Origin: Oceanisphaera arctica
GTDB lineage: Bacteria; Pseudomonadota; Gammaproteobacteria; Enterobacterales; Aeromonadaceae
Length of the DNA stretch: 64,000 nt
Direction of reading: 5' to 3'
Assembly: GCF_002936955.1 (NCBI RefSeq)
Contig: NZ_MPZM01000012.1
Location: 1-64,000, forward strand
Shown: positions 28,063 through 38,452 of the stretch, piece after piece
Layout of the letters: each line of letters opens with the position of its first letter
How positions within the stretch are numbered: the stretch's first letter is position 1
Made by a program: the position numbers and the translations under genes
Notes under the pieces: generated by a model
Database searches by the model: none
What the model saw: only the letters and a program-made list of their open reading frames with translations
What the model was told of the DNA's origin: nothing

Positions 28063-28218
28063 GGATCAAGGGAATGGGGAATCGGGAATCGGGAATCGGG
28101 AATCGGGAATCGGGAATCGGGAATCGGGAATCGGGAATCGGGAATCGGGAATGGGGAATGGGGAATGGGGAATGGGGCCATTACCCCCAATCCCTAATCC
28201 CTAATCCCTAATCCCGGA
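28063..28218. repeat. Heptamer array and inverted arm between fliR and flgL
   Basis: From 28070 there is one GGGAATG, then ten GGGAATC and four GGGAATG units, all at exact 7-bp steps to 28174. CCATTACCCCC follows, and then an opposing arm of AATCCCT heptamers (about 28188-28215). GGGGAATGG and CCATTACCCC can form a hairpin around 28164-28187. The tract fills the gap between converging fliR and flgL and may act as a two-way transcription barrier. Confidence 0.95.
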
Positions 28219-28223
28219 CATTA

Positions 28224-29414
28224 TTACTTGAGGAAGTTGAACAGCGACATTCCCTGAATGTCCACAAACGACTTCTGGGCAGCCTGCAACCCCACCTTGC
28301 GCAGACTGTAATTGGAGACCGCCTCCACATAATCCAGATCCACCAGATCCGAGAGCGTCTGCTCGTAGTTGAGCATACGGTTGCCGGCCACCGTATCGAT
28401 CACATCCAGTTCGTTCAGCCGGGCGCCGACCGAGGCTCTCGCCGTCAGCACAGTATCCAGGCTGTTATCCAGCTTGCGCATCACAGTGCTCAGGGTGTTA
28501 CTCAGCGCCGCCCGCTGCTGTTCGGTCCCCCCTGGCGCCTCCAGTGCGGCTATTGCCTGTTCCAGAGTGGTAAACAGATCCGCATCCATATTCTTCGCCA
28601 GTCCCAGATTGATGCGGTCACCGGTCACCGGGCTGCCTTCCAGGGTCAGGGACAGACAGCCAAAGCGGATCGCCTGTCCGGCTTCATATACCTGGGGATC
28701 ACCGTCGTTGATACGGTAGCTGACGCTGTCATCGCTGACCTCGAAGGTCAGCGTAAAACTGACACCATAATCCGGATCGGTCGCATCCACCACGGCCGGC
28801 CCCGTAAAGATGACATTGCCGGCATTGGCGGCACCGGCCTCGGCCACATAACCGGCACCGGCAGTCACGCTGCGAAAAATGGTGTTGCCATTATCACCGA
28901 CCGGCATCAGCCGGGAGGCGTCAATCCGTTGTTCACGAACCTGGTCATCGCCCACATAATTCACCGCACCGTCGACATTTTTGACAAAGGGGGGGCTATC
29001 ACTCTGATAGCCACCGAACAGGAAGCCGCCGTTGCCGTCGCTGGCGTTGGCCTGCCCCAGAATCGACTCGTAAATGCCCCGCACCTCACTGACATTGGAA
29101 CCACTGACAGACGTGCCATTGGCCGCCTGTATCATCAGCGTCTTGGCGCGGGTAATGCCGTCGCCCAGGCTGTTGAGCACGCTCTCTTCCTGGGCCAGCA
29201 TATTGCGTACCGTGATCCTGGCATTGGTATATTGTTCGGTGACCGCCATCGATTGCTTGACCCCTACCGCGCGGGAGGCCGCCTGGGGATCGTCCGATGG
29301 GTTGACCACCCGGCGTCCGCTGGCAATCTGTTGACCCACCTTGAGAAATTCTCCCTGCTGGCGGTTCATCGACGAGATGTTCTGTTCAAAGATGGTCAGG
29401 GTACTGATGCGCAT
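28224..29414 (-). CDS. flgL: Flagellar hook-filament junction protein FlgL
   Basis: FlgL (HAP3) joins the hook to the filament. The 396 residues show the flagellin-like N-terminus (MRISTLTIFEQNISSMNRQQGEFLKVGQQIASGRRVVNPSDDP) and the C-terminal helix. The protein is longer than E. coli FlgL (317) because of its middle region. It follows flgK by 25 bp and shares that gene's sigma-28 promoter. Confidence 0.95.
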   Translation of the reverse strand: MRISTLTIFEQNISSMNRQQGEFLKVGQQIASGRRVVNPSDDPQAASRAVGVKQSMAVTEQYTNARITVRNMLAQEESVLNSLGDGITRAKTLMIQAANGTSVSGSNVSEVRGIYESILGQANASDGNGGFLFGGYQSDSPPFVKNVDGAVNYVGDDQVREQRIDASRLMPVGDNGNTIFRSVTAGAGYVAEAGAANAGNVIFTGPAVVDATDPDYGVSFTLTFEVSDDSVSYRINDGDPQVYEAGQAIRFGCLSLTLEGSPVTGDRINLGLAKNMDADLFTTLEQAIAALEAPGGTEQQRAALSNTLSTVMRKLDNSLDTVLTARASVGARLNELDVIDTVAGNRMLNYEQTLSDLVDLDYVEAVSNYSLRKVGLQAAQKSFVDIQGMSLFNFLK

Positions 29415-29439
29415 ATCGGCTCTATCTCTTTAATCACTC

Positions 29440-31050
29440 TCAGGCACGCAGGCCCAGCATGGTATCAAACAGGGTGGCACCAACTTCGATGACTTTGGCA
29501 TTGGCCTGGTAATACTGCTGATAGCGCACCAGGTTGGCGGCTTCTTCATCCAGGTTGACCCCCGACTCGGACTGCTGCTGGGCCCGTAGCTGCTCGTTCA
29601 GGGCCATCTGTGCGGTCAGATTGACCTGCACCGTCTGAGCCCGATTGCCCACTTCGCTGACCAGGGCGCCATATGACTGGCTCAGGGTGGCTCGCCCCGC
29701 CACCAGCGGCTGGTTCTGTAATTGCTGCAGAGCCAGGGCATTGCGATTATCTCCACTGCCCGACGCCGTACCTGCGGCGATGTCTGCGGTATCACTAATC
29801 AGGCTCTGCAAGTCACCGGCAGCCTGCTGCAGCGGATTGACATAAAAGCTATCACCCGCTGCCGGACTACCGCTCAGCGTCAGTGTCATGCCACCAAAGC
29901 TCAGGGTACCCGCAGAAGGATCATGGTCGGCCGCCACCTCGGCGCCGCTGTCGCGCCGGGTAACGGTAAAGGCGCCACCATCAAAGCGCAAATCATAGCT
30001 GCTACTGGTCAGCTGCGTGATGTCACTGAAGGCGGCACTCAGCTCGCCATTCCCCGAATTACGGGCATGGCTGTAAACCTGCGGCTCACCTACCGCAAAA
30101 AAGGCTGCGCCCGCCTCGCCATTGAGATCGATTCCCTGGCTGTGCTGTTCATTGAATCCCAGGGCCAGGGACACCGCCAACTGACCCAGTTTATTCTGGG
30201 TTGCATCCAGGGTTTCCGAACGGAAGCCCAGCAGCCCCCCCAGGGAGCCACCCTTGACGGCACTGTCGTTCAACTCGATCAGGTTACCTGCCGAGTCCTG
30301 GTACCCCACCGCCGTGCGTGAAGGATCGAGCGACGAGCTCATCGCCTCAAGCGAGTAGAACTGGCTGCCCGTCACCAGCGGCTGACCATTGCCGAAGGTC
30401 AGGTTATAGCTGCCGCCATCCTGCACATTAACCCGAACCCCAAGGCGTTCGCTCAGTTCCGACACCAGCTGATCCCGCTGGTTAAGCAAGGCATTGGGCT
30501 GACTGCCGGTTTTGGCATTGGCCAGACCGATTTCCCGGTTAAGCCCGGCGATTTGCTCGGCCCTGTTGTTGATCTGGATGACTTCGTCATGGATCTGCCC
30601 GTTGATACCCTGTTGCATACTGTCCAGATAATCATCGACAGAACGGAACTGGCTGGTCAGGCTGCTGGCGCTGCCCAGTACCCCCTGGCGCGCGGCCGGA
30701 TCGGCCGGGGCGCCAGCCAGATCCTCGAGGGAGGAGAAAAACTGGTTCATCAAGGGTGCCAGACCCGCTTCCTGATCGGCCAGCAGGTTGTCTATTTGCC
30801 CGACCTGAAACTGATAGGACGCCAGCGCACTGAGGCTGCTGCTCGAGCTATTCAGCTGCGAGTTCACAAACTGGTCGAACTGACGCTGAACAGCATTGAC
30901 CTGAACGCCATCGCCATACGTGCTCTCACCCAGCTGAACCACTTCGCGGCTATGACCTGGGGTGTATACGTTGCTGATATTATTGCTTGCGGTATACAGC
31001 GCCTGCTGTGCGGCATGCAGACCACTGATGCCGATGGAAAAAATACTCAT
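29440..31050 (-). CDS. flgK: Flagellar hook-filament junction protein FlgK
   Basis: FlgK (HAP1) is the first hook-filament junction protein. The 536 residues have the N-terminal signature LHAAQQALYTASNNISNVYTPGHSREV and the C-terminal NLVRYQQYYQANAKVIEVGATLFDTMLGL. Its 73-bp upstream gap contains a sigma-28 promoter, so flgKL can be expressed late, independently of flgB-J. Confidence 0.96.
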   Translation of the reverse strand: MSIFSIGISGLHAAQQALYTASNNISNVYTPGHSREVVQLGESTYGDGVQVNAVQRQFDQFVNSQLNSSSSSLSALASYQFQVGQIDNLLADQEAGLAPLMNQFFSSLEDLAGAPADPAARQGVLGSASSLTSQFRSVDDYLDSMQQGINGQIHDEVIQINNRAEQIAGLNREIGLANAKTGSQPNALLNQRDQLVSELSERLGVRVNVQDGGSYNLTFGNGQPLVTGSQFYSLEAMSSSLDPSRTAVGYQDSAGNLIELNDSAVKGGSLGGLLGFRSETLDATQNKLGQLAVSLALGFNEQHSQGIDLNGEAGAAFFAVGEPQVYSHARNSGNGELSAAFSDITQLTSSSYDLRFDGGAFTVTRRDSGAEVAADHDPSAGTLSFGGMTLTLSGSPAAGDSFYVNPLQQAAGDLQSLISDTADIAAGTASGSGDNRNALALQQLQNQPLVAGRATLSQSYGALVSEVGNRAQTVQVNLTAQMALNEQLRAQQQSESGVNLDEEAANLVRYQQYYQANAKVIEVGATLFDTMLGLRA

Positions 31051-31080
31051 GATCCCATTCCTTTAACACCTTGCGTATGG

Positions 31081-31107
31081 TTATCGGCAGTGAGCCCGGA
31101 TCCTTGA
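31081..31107 (-). promoter_or_regulatory. Sigma-28 promoter of flgK-flgL
   Basis: On the minus strand TCAAGGAT, 11 bp, GCCGATAA (8 of 8 at -10, correct spacer), in the gap between flgJ and flgK. Confidence 0.85.
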
Positions 31108-31123
31108 GACGAATCCACCAGGA

Positions 31124-32152
31124 TCAAAATATCTGGTCCAGCCTCCCCCCTCCGGGGAGTGAGTCAGCTTGAGCCAGCTGAAGCTCTTCGCTCACGGGGC
31201 CCATCAGTTTCATCACCGCCACCAGCTTGTCGGCATAACCGGGATCCGTGGCATAGCCGCCTGCCTGCAGGGCCTTGGCCGCCTGTTGGGCATCCGGTGC
31301 CGCCACCACACCCGCATAGCGCGGGTTGTCGCCGATCAGCCGGGCATAATCGGTAAACGCCTGCTCAAAGGAGTCATAGACCCGAAAACTGTCGCTGACC
31401 GCCACCCGCTCCCCTCGCACATATTCATGGGTGCCGACCTCTGTAGTCTTGCCCTGCCAGTGGCCACCCGCCTTGATGCCGAACAGGTTATGGCTGTTGC
31501 CGCCATCCGGGGTGGCGATCTCGTACCGTCCCCAGCCGGTTTCCAGCGCCGCCTGGGCCAGGATCAACTCGGCCGGCACCCCACTGGCCCGGCTGGCGGC
31601 AAGCGCGGGGGCCTCGAGCCGTTCCACAAACGTCTGAACATGGGCCGGAATATTCCGTTTGTTATCCGATGACGAAAGATTCGGTGATTCGGTGATGACC
31701 GCATTCCTGGCAGGCACTGGTTCGCTGGCTGCCTTGGGCTCGGCCATGGGCTGCACTGCAGCCAGGCTACCGGTCAGGACCCGGGGCTGGCCTCTGGGGA
31801 TACCGGCAATCAAGGCTTCTGCCTGATTGCCACTGTCTGCTGCCCCCCCCTGCATTCGGGGGCCCAATTGCCGTAACAGCTGCTCGGCCAGGCCGATGCC
31901 ACGGCCGGCCACATCCTGGGAAAGCTGTTGATCAAGCAACGAAGTATAGAACTGCCGCTGATTACCTTCGGTCAACCCGGAATCAGGCACCGCATCGCGC
32001 ATGCTTTTCATCATCATCTGCACAAACAGCGCCTCGAACTGCCGGGTCGCCTGCTCCAACCCCAGCTCGGGATCCCGCCCTGCACTCTGTTTGAGCCGCT
32101 GCAAGCCCTGCATATCGAGGGAAAAGTGGGAGTTTACGCCAGAGCCGCTCAT
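31124..32152 (-). CDS. flgJ: Rod cap and peptidoglycan hydrolase FlgJ
   Basis: FlgJ caps the growing rod and opens a hole in peptidoglycan. The 342 residues hold the N-terminal rod-binding domain (RQFEALFVQMMMKSMRDAVPDSGL, about 35-60) and the C-terminal glucosaminidase domain (about 180-325; LILAQAALETGWGRYEI, SHNLFGIKAGGHWQGK). The start shares TGATG with the flgI stop. Confidence 0.96.
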   Translation of the reverse strand: MSGSGVNSHFSLDMQGLQRLKQSAGRDPELGLEQATRQFEALFVQMMMKSMRDAVPDSGLTEGNQRQFYTSLLDQQLSQDVAGRGIGLAEQLLRQLGPRMQGGAADSGNQAEALIAGIPRGQPRVLTGSLAAVQPMAEPKAASEPVPARNAVITESPNLSSSDNKRNIPAHVQTFVERLEAPALAASRASGVPAELILAQAALETGWGRYEIATPDGGNSHNLFGIKAGGHWQGKTTEVGTHEYVRGERVAVSDSFRVYDSFEQAFTDYARLIGDNPRYAGVVAAPDAQQAAKALQAGGYATDPGYADKLVAVMKLMGPVSEELQLAQADSLPGGGRLDQIF

Positions 32153-33333
32153 CAGATGATCTCCAGCTCGGCGCGCAGGGAACCCGCCGCCTTGAGTGCT
32201 TCGAGAATCGACATCAGATCCGCCGGGGTCGCTCCCAGGGCATTGAGGGCATTGACCACCGCCAGCAAATCCGCGCCTTCCACCACATGCAAGGCGCCCT
32301 CCTCCTGCTGCACGGAAATATTGCTGTCGGGCACTACCGTGGTCTCACCCTGGCTGAAAGGCGCCGGCTGGCTGACCTGGTACTGAGTATCGATCACAAT
32401 GGACAAGTTACCGTGGGCGACGGCGGCCCTGTGCAGGGTCACGGCGCCATTAAGCACCACAGAGCCGGTGCGGGAGTTGATCACCACCCTGGCCGGGGCC
32501 GCTAGCGGCTCGACCTGCAGGCTCTCTATCCGTGCGATAAAGCGTACCCGCTCGTTCGCATTCAAAGGGCCACGCAAGCGGATCACCCGGCCGTCGAGGG
32601 CACTGGCTACCTGGCTGCCGAAGGACTGGTTTATGGCGGTCACCACCCGTTCGACGGTGCCGAAATCCGCCTCCTTGAGCTGCAGCTCCATCTCACCGGT
32701 CGCACCGCCCAGCTGCAACGGAACCTCCCGCTCCACGATGGCGCCGCCGCTGATGCGGCCGCCGGCCTGCTGGTTTATCTGTACGCTGCTGCCCCCAGAC
32801 TCGGCGCCGGCGCCCCCCACCAGCAGGTTGCCCTGAGCCATGGCATAGGTATCGCCGTCTGCACCCTTGAGCGGGGTCATCAGCAGAGTACCGCCGCGCA
32901 AGCTGCGGGCGTTGCCGATGGATGAGACCACCACATCAAGCCGCTGCCCCGGTCGGGAAAATGGCGGCAGGTTGGCGGTCACCATCACCCCCGCCACATT
33001 GCGCAGCTGCATATTGGTACCCGACGGCACCGTAATGCCCAGCTGGGACAGCATGTTGGTCAGGCTCTGACCGGTAAAGGGCGCCTGCATGGTCTGGTCG
33101 CCAGAGCCGTCAAGGCCGACCACCAGGCCATAACCCACCAGAGGATTGTCACGCACCCCGGCGAAGGTGGCCAGTTCACGCAGCTGCTCGGCCCGGACCG
33201 ACTGAGTGGGCGCCAGCCAGAGCAGGGCAAGCAGGCCGATGCCAATAACTTCCCGGACTGTCCTGGTCCCGGAGAGGCGCGAGAATGGGAGAGTCACTGA
33301 CCGGCGTAACATTGAGAACAGCATAATAACCAC
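32152..33333 (-). CDS. flgI: Flagellar P-ring protein FlgI
   Basis: FlgI forms the periplasmic P ring around the rod. A signal peptide ([20 protein letters not shown]) is followed by the mature start [33 protein letters not shown], typical of the family, and the C-terminal [15 protein letters not shown]. The GTG at 33333 and ATGs at 33324 or 33312 are possible starts; none has a clear Shine-Dalgarno. It lies 3 bp from the flgH stop. Confidence 0.95.
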   Translation of the reverse strand: MVIMLFSMLRRSVTLPFSRLSGTRTVREVIGIGLLALLWLAPTQSVRAEQLRELATFAGVRDNPLVGYGLVVGLDGSGDQTMQAPFTGQSLTNMLSQLGITVPSGTNMQLRNVAGVMVTANLPPFSRPGQRLDVVVSSIGNARSLRGGTLLMTPLKGADGDTYAMAQGNLLVGGAGAESGGSSVQINQQAGGRISGGAIVEREVPLQLGGATGEMELQLKEADFGTVERVVTAINQSFGSQVASALDGRVIRLRGPLNANERVRFIARIESLQVEPLAAPARVVINSRTGSVVLNGAVTLHRAAVAHGNLSIVIDTQYQVSQPAPFSQGETTVVPDSNISVQQEEGALHVVEGADLLAVVNALNALGATPADLMSILEALKAAGSLRAELEII

Positions 33334-33336
33334 AAC

Positions 33337-33999
33337 TCAGAAAGGAGACACATTGAGGAAGAAGCGCTGCAACCAGCCCATATGCTGCGCCTCGTTGATA
33401 TAGCCCTCACCCACATACTCGATGCGCGCATCGGCCACCTGAGTAGACACCACCGTATTCTGACCGGTAATGGTGCGGGGGTTGACCACCCCGGAGAAGC
33501 GGATGAACTCGATTCCCTGGTTGATGGCGATCTGCTTTTCTCCGCGCACCCGCAGATTGCCGTTATTCATCACCTCCAGCACCGAGACCGTGATGGTGCC
33601 GGTGAAGGAGTTATTCGCCTGGGAGCCTCCGCCCCCGGAAAAATCGTTGTTCCCGGACAGATCGAAACCATATTCCGCCAATGTGGCCAGCGCATCCGGC
33701 AACTCGGTGAGTCCCAGGCTGGCCGAACCACCCCGGTTGGCATTGGAAGCCGAGGTCTTGCTGGCACTGACCTGCTCGTCGAGCACTATGGTGAGGATCT
33801 CCCCCGCCATGCGTGGGCGCCGGTCTTCAAACAACGGCTGATAGCCGCGATGGGCCTGAAAGATGGCACCATTGTGCCTGGGGGGCGGAGATTCGGGGAT
33901 GGACATCTGTTCCTGCTCCCCCACCACCGAAGAACGCGGCAGCTGGGCACAGCCGTTCAGCAACAGCACGACCAGGCCTGATAGCCAGACCTTGCCCAT
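33337..33999 (-). CDS. flgH: Flagellar L-ring lipoprotein FlgH
   Basis: FlgH forms the outer-membrane L ring. It has a lipoprotein signal with lipobox (LVVLLLNGC), then [29 protein letters not shown] and [31 protein letters not shown] prefer the ATG at 33999, preceded by AGGAAAG, over the in-frame ATG at 34020. The protein then has 220 residues, close to the family length. Confidence 0.95.
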   Translation of the reverse strand: MGKVWLSGLVVLLLNGCAQLPRSSVVGEQEQMSIPESPPPRHNGAIFQAHRGYQPLFEDRRPRMAGEILTIVLDEQVSASKTSASNANRGGSASLGLTELPDALATLAEYGFDLSGNNDFSGGGGSQANNSFTGTITVSVLEVMNNGNLRVRGEKQIAINQGIEFIRFSGVVNPRTITGQNTVVSTQVADARIEYVGEGYINEAQHMGWLQRFFLNVSPF

Positions 34000-34034
34000 A
34001 TATCTTTCCTGCCATCTCATGCGTATTGTTCCTG

Positions 34035-34817
34035 TTACAGCTGGGTCAGGCGAGCCAGCATCTCATCGCTGGTTTTGACCGCCTTGCTGTTGATTTCATA
34101 GGCCCGCTGGGTCTGGATCATATTGACCATTTCCTCCACCACATTGACATTGGAGGTTTCTACCTGCCCCTGATAGAGACGGCCGGCCCCATTCATGCCC
34201 GGTATGCTCTCATTAGCCGGCCCCGAGGCGGTGGTTTCCAGGTAGAGGTTGCCGCCTATGCTTTCCAGCCCGGTGGGATTGACGAAGGTCGCCAGGCTGA
34301 TCTGCCCCACTTGCAGGCTTTGGGCGGTACCGGGCTGGGTCACGGAGACAGTGCCATCTTCTCCTATGGTCACCGACAGGGCGTTGTCGGGCAAGATCAC
34401 CGCCGGCTCCATCGGGTAACCGTTGGCATTGACCATCTGACCGTTCTGATCGAGCTGAAAACTGCCATCCCGGGTATAGGCGAGGTTACCATCGGGCATC
34501 ACTACCTTGAACATGCCCGCGCCGTTGATCGCCAGATCCCGGGAGTTTTCGGTGCTGACCAGACTCCCCTGATTATGCAACCGTTCGGTGGCCACCGGCC
34601 GCACCCCTGTGCCGATCTGCATACCCGAGGGCAGCGTATTCTGTTCATTGTTCATGGCGCCCGGCTGACGCATGTTCTGATAGAGCAGGTCTTCGAACAC
34701 CGCCCGGGAACGTTTGAAGCCATTGGTATTGACGTTGGCCAGGTTGTTGGCGATCACGTCCATCTGCACCTGCTGGGATTCCAGGCCGGTCTTGGCGGTC
34801 CATAATGCTTTAATCAT
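34035..34817 (-). CDS. flgG: Flagellar distal rod protein FlgG
   Basis: FlgG is the distal rod subunit. The 260 residues carry the N-terminal rod signature ([38 protein letters not shown]) and the C-terminal [33 protein letters not shown]. It matches enteric FlgG in length. Confidence 0.97.
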   Translation of the reverse strand: MIKALWTAKTGLESQQVQMDVIANNLANVNTNGFKRSRAVFEDLLYQNMRQPGAMNNEQNTLPSGMQIGTGVRPVATERLHNQGSLVSTENSRDLAINGAGMFKVVMPDGNLAYTRDGSFQLDQNGQMVNANGYPMEPAVILPDNALSVTIGEDGTVSVTQPGTAQSLQVGQISLATFVNPTGLESIGGNLYLETTASGPANESIPGMNGAGRLYQGQVETSNVNVVEEMVNMIQTQRAYEINSKAVKTSDEMLARLTQL

Positions 34818-34830
34818 GAGTCATCCTTCG

Positions 34831-35589
34831 TTATCCCTGGAGCGACAGCAGGCTGTTGGCCCGCTGAGCATTGTCATCGGCACTGGTGATCACCTTCATC
34901 TGCATATCGTAGCGCCGGGCATTGTCGATCATCGCCACCATTGACTCAATGGCACTGACATTGCTGCCCTCCAGAGAGCCTGATACCAGCCGCAGGTTTT
35001 CATCCTGGGCCAGCACAGGTACATTGCCATTGGCATCGGGAGCCGGACGAAACAGGCCGTCGACACCACGCAGTAGCTGCCCGGGCTCGGGAGAGACCAG
35101 CTTGAGCCGAGCAACCTGCACCAGCGCATCCGGATCTTCCCCGGTGCCGATGGCACTCACGGTGCCGTCGCTGCCAATCGACAGCCGGGCACCGAGCGGC
35201 ACGATAACGGGGCCACCAGCACCCAGCACAGGGAGGCCACCACTGAGCAGCAGGCCGTTTCCATCCAGCTGCAGATCGCCACGCCGGGTATAAGCCTCGT
35301 TGCCATCGGCACCCTGCACCGCCAGCCAACCGTTACCTTCGAGGGCAATATCCAGCTCACGTCCAGTGGAGGTAATGGGGCCGGGGCTGAAGTCGGCGCC
35401 CGGGGTCGACCCCACCACCGATACCCGGGTCGACAAGGCAGCATCGCCCTGAACCGGTACCGCCCGCATCGCCGACAATTCGGCCCGAAATCCCGCCGTT
35501 GATACATTGGCCAGGTTATTGCTGATCACCGCCTGTGAGTCGAGCGTCTGTTTGGCGCCGCTCATGGCGGTATAGAAAATGCCGTCCAC
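34831..35589 (-). CDS. flgF: Flagellar proximal rod protein FlgF
   Basis: FlgF is a proximal rod subunit. The 252 residues show the rod N-terminus (MDGIFYTAMSGAKQTLDSQAVISNNLANVSTAGFRAE) and C-terminus (GSNVSAIESMVAMIDNARRYDMQMKVI). The gene lies between flgE and flgG with short gaps of 13 bp on each side. Confidence 0.96.
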   Translation of the reverse strand: MDGIFYTAMSGAKQTLDSQAVISNNLANVSTAGFRAELSAMRAVPVQGDAALSTRVSVVGSTPGADFSPGPITSTGRELDIALEGNGWLAVQGADGNEAYTRRGDLQLDGNGLLLSGGLPVLGAGGPVIVPLGARLSIGSDGTVSAIGTGEDPDALVQVARLKLVSPEPGQLLRGVDGLFRPAPDANGNVPVLAQDENLRLVSGSLEGSNVSAIESMVAMIDNARRYDMQMKVITSADDNAQRANSLLSLQG

Positions 35590-35602
35590 GGTTCAGCCTC
35601 CG

Positions 35603-36787
35603 TTAGCGCAGGTTAATCGAGGTTTGCAATACCTCATCCTGGGTCTTGATGGTCTGGGCATTGGCCTGATAGTTACGCTGGGCAATGATCAGATTGACCA
35701 GTTCACTGGTCAGGTCGACATTAGAGGCTTCTACCACCCCGGACTCGACCCTACCAAACTGGCCGATACCCGCCACTCCCATTTGAGCCAGGCCTGAAGC
35801 CTGGGTTTCCACCCAGGCGTTATCACCGACAGAGGTCAGACCTTCCGGGTTGGTAAAATTGGCCAAGGCTATGGTGCCCAGTACCACGGATTGCTCATTG
35901 GAATAGTTACCGAGCACCTGCCCCCGTTCATCGATGGTTATCCCTACCAAACTGCCCGAGGCAAAACCGTCCTGGGCCTGGGAGCTCAGTTCGAATCCCC
36001 CCCCGAACTGACTGGAACCGCTGACATCCAACGACAGGCTCAAATCATCGGCGCCCCCTCCCAGGGTGAAAGTAAATGCATCCATTCCGCTGGCCGATTG
36101 CAGGGTCCCATTACTGTTGAAGGCAAGGCTCCCGGTTTCCGCTGCTGCCTCACCACCGAGGGCCTGTTTCACCTCCCATTTGTTATCCGCCGTCTTGGTA
36201 AAATACTGGGTCACGATCTGGGCATTACCCACAGAATCAAACACGGTGGAGCTGTTGGCGTAGGAATAGCTGTTGCTATCGGCCGCATCGAAAGGCACTG
36301 TGTCACGGTCGATAACCGCTGAGCGTGTATCCAGGTTCAGGCTGGCCTTGATGGCCGAGGTGGCGCGGGCCTGCAAGGCTTCTGCGGGTACCTTGATCTG
36401 TTGGGGCAGGGCGCCGGTGCCGGTATCGGCCGGATAACCGGTCAAGCGGGCACCCTGGGCATTGGCCAGGTAGCCGTCGGCCGTCATGGTCAGCTGACCA
36501 TTGCGGGAATAGAGGATCTGATCGTTCTGTTCGAAGCGGAAGAAGCCGTTACCGCTGATCGCCAAATCAAGGTTGCGGTTGGTCGACTCCAGGCTGCCGT
36601 TGCCAAAGTTCTGTAGCACCCCGGCAACGCGGGTGCCCAGGCCGGCCTGGGCACCCGCGTACACATCGGAAAACTGGACGCTGGCCCCCTTAAACCCGAC
36701 TGTCTGCGAATTGGCAATATTGTTGCCGACCACCTCAAGGTTGGTCGCCGCCGCTCTTAGGCCGCTGAGCGCCTGAGAAAAACCCAT
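35603..36787 (-). CDS. flgE: Flagellar hook protein FlgE
   Basis: FlgE builds the hook. The 394 residues have the conserved N-terminus (GFSQALSGLRAAATNLEVVGNNIANSQTVGFKG) and C-terminus (VDLTSELVNLIIAQRNYQANAQTIKTQDEVLQTSINLR), with a variable surface region between. Its length agrees with E. coli FlgE (402). Confidence 0.97.
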   Translation of the reverse strand: MGFSQALSGLRAAATNLEVVGNNIANSQTVGFKGASVQFSDVYAGAQAGLGTRVAGVLQNFGNGSLESTNRNLDLAISGNGFFRFEQNDQILYSRNGQLTMTADGYLANAQGARLTGYPADTGTGALPQQIKVPAEALQARATSAIKASLNLDTRSAVIDRDTVPFDAADSNSYSYANSSTVFDSVGNAQIVTQYFTKTADNKWEVKQALGGEAAAETGSLAFNSNGTLQSASGMDAFTFTLGGGADDLSLSLDVSGSSQFGGGFELSSQAQDGFASGSLVGITIDERGQVLGNYSNEQSVVLGTIALANFTNPEGLTSVGDNAWVETQASGLAQMGVAGIGQFGRVESGVVEASNVDLTSELVNLIIAQRNYQANAQTIKTQDEVLQTSINLR

Positions 36788-36835
36788 TTATCCGCTCCTT
36801 CAAGCTTATCTATTAATCGGTTACGCATCGTAACC

Positions 36836-37513
36836 TCAGAGTATTTGACGAACATCATCCAGACGAGCCTGCTCGGAAACACCACCCAGATCCAGACGCG
36901 GGCCATCACCGGCAGCGGTACTGATGCCAAGTACCCGGGCGTAATTAAGGCTGGTATGACTCAATGGCTGCCCTTCGGACAGCGCTGTTACCGACAACCG
37001 ATAAGCACCGGCCGGTGCCTGGGTGCCATCATTCAGGGTACCGTCCCAGACAAATGACTCGACACCTGCTGCGATCTTGCCCAGTTCAAAGCTGCGCACC
37101 GGCTGGCCACTACCATCGAGGATACTGATAGTGACCTGATCGGCGGGGCTGTCGAGTTCGATACCGAAGGGGGTGCTGGCCCCGTCCTCACCCAACAACA
37201 GCCGATTGCCGGGCACCAGCACATCTTTGCCTATCAGGGCCGTGGCCTGCAGAGTCTGGCCGGCATCTATCTGGCCGGTAATGTTCTGCAGGGTTTCATT
37301 GAGGGATTCTATGCCGCTGACGGTATTGATCTGCGCCAGCTGAGAGGTCATCTCCGAGTTTTCCATCGGATTGAGCGGATCCTGATTTTTCAGCTGGGTA
37401 ATCAACAGGCTCATGAAACTGCCCTGCAAATCTTCACTGACACGAGTGCCGCTCGTCTGAGCCGCTCCTGAATTCAGCGTGTTGATAACACCGCTATCTA
37501 TGGTGCCGGCCAT
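36836..37513 (-). CDS. flgD: Flagellar hook assembly scaffold FlgD
   Basis: FlgD caps the growing hook and is absent from the finished structure. The 225-residue form starts at the ATG at 37513 with GAGGGG upstream; a GTG at 37519 overlaps flgC. The N-terminal motif FMSLLITQLKNQDPLNPMENSEMTSQLAQINTVSGIE is diagnostic, and a FlgD Ig-like/Tudor region follows. Confidence 0.95.
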   Translation of the reverse strand: MAGTIDSGVINTLNSGAAQTSGTRVSEDLQGSFMSLLITQLKNQDPLNPMENSEMTSQLAQINTVSGIESLNETLQNITGQIDAGQTLQATALIGKDVLVPGNRLLLGEDGASTPFGIELDSPADQVTISILDGSGQPVRSFELGKIAAGVESFVWDGTLNDGTQAPAGAYRLSVTALSEGQPLSHTSLNYARVLGISTAAGDGPRLDLGGVSEQARLDDVRQIL

Positions 37514-37515
37514 GG

Positions 37516-37923
37516 TCACCCCTCACCCAGGGTCAGGGTTTTGAGCATCAACTGTTTGCTGGTATTCATCACCTCGACGTTGGCCTGATAGGAGCGTGAT
37601 GCCCCGATCATATTCACCATTTCATGTACCGGCTCCACATTGGGCATGGTGATATAACCCTGCTCGTCCGCCAACGGATGCCCGGGGCTGTATTCCTGAC
37701 GCAGGGGGGTCGGATCCTCAATAACCTGGCTGACCCGAACCCCGCCGAGCCCCTGGCTTCCTTGTGTCTGAGCTTCAAACAATACCTGCTTGGCTCGATA
37801 GGCCTGACCGTCCGGGCCTGCCACGCTATCGGCATTAGCCAGATTGCTGGCCGTTACATTCATACGCTGAGACTGGGCACTCATGGCCGAGCCGGAAATG
37901 TCAAAGATGGAAAACATCGACAT
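37516..37923 (-). CDS. flgC: Flagellar proximal rod protein FlgC
   Basis: FlgC is a proximal rod subunit. The 135 residues include [29 protein letters not shown] and [36 protein letters not shown], typical of FlgC. It follows flgB by 31 bp. Confidence 0.97.
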   Translation of the reverse strand: MSMFSIFDISGSAMSAQSQRMNVTASNLANADSVAGPDGQAYRAKQVLFEAQTQGSQGLGGVRVSQVIEDPTPLRQEYSPGHPLADEQGYITMPNVEPVHEMVNMIGASRSYQANVEVMNTSKQLMLKTLTLGEG

Positions 37924-37954
37924 GGTCTACTCCTGTCAATTGCTCGGGTGGTGA

Positions 37955-38371
37955 TTATTCCGGCTGCATCGCCGATTTAAGGCTCTGAATCCGGCTGTTG
38001 AGCAATACCAGACTGGCCTGATAGCGCACCGCATTATCGGTAAACTGGGCTCGCTCCGCGTCCATATCAACGGTATTGCCGTCCAGGCTCGGCTGGGTAG
38101 GAACCCGATACAGGAGATCCACCTTGCCCACACTGCTACCAGCCGAGGGCTGGATATGCCGTGCCGATGTGGTCGCCACGGTCAGATCCGGGCGGGCCGG
38201 TTGCTGCTGTTGCGTCACCCGGGACAATTCCTTGGCAAAGTCCAGATCACGCGCCTTGTAATTCGGCGTGTCGGCGTTGGCGATATTGCTGGCCAGTACC
38301 TTCTGGCGCTCATGGCGAAGATTCAGGGCCTGCTGATGGAAACCCAGGGCCCCTTCCAGTTTGTCGATCAT
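37955..38371 (-). CDS. flgB: Flagellar proximal rod protein FlgB
   Basis: FlgB is the first rod subunit. The start MIDKLEGALGFHQQALNLRHERQKVLASNIANADTP at 38371 follows AGGGT; the open frame extends 15 codons further without family support. The protein has 138 residues, like E. coli FlgB. It opens flgBCDEFGHIJ, which diverges from flgA. Confidence 0.95.
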   Translation of the reverse strand: MIDKLEGALGFHQQALNLRHERQKVLASNIANADTPNYKARDLDFAKELSRVTQQQQPARPDLTVATTSARHIQPSAGSSVGKVDLLYRVPTQPSLDGNTVDMDAERAQFTDNAVRYQASLVLLNSRIQSLKSAMQPE

Positions 38372-38452
38372 GCTGTTGACCCTGTTGGCGGCTGGAAATA
38401 TGTCAGACTGGAGCATACCCCCGCTTCTATCAGCATAAAGGCATAAACAAGC

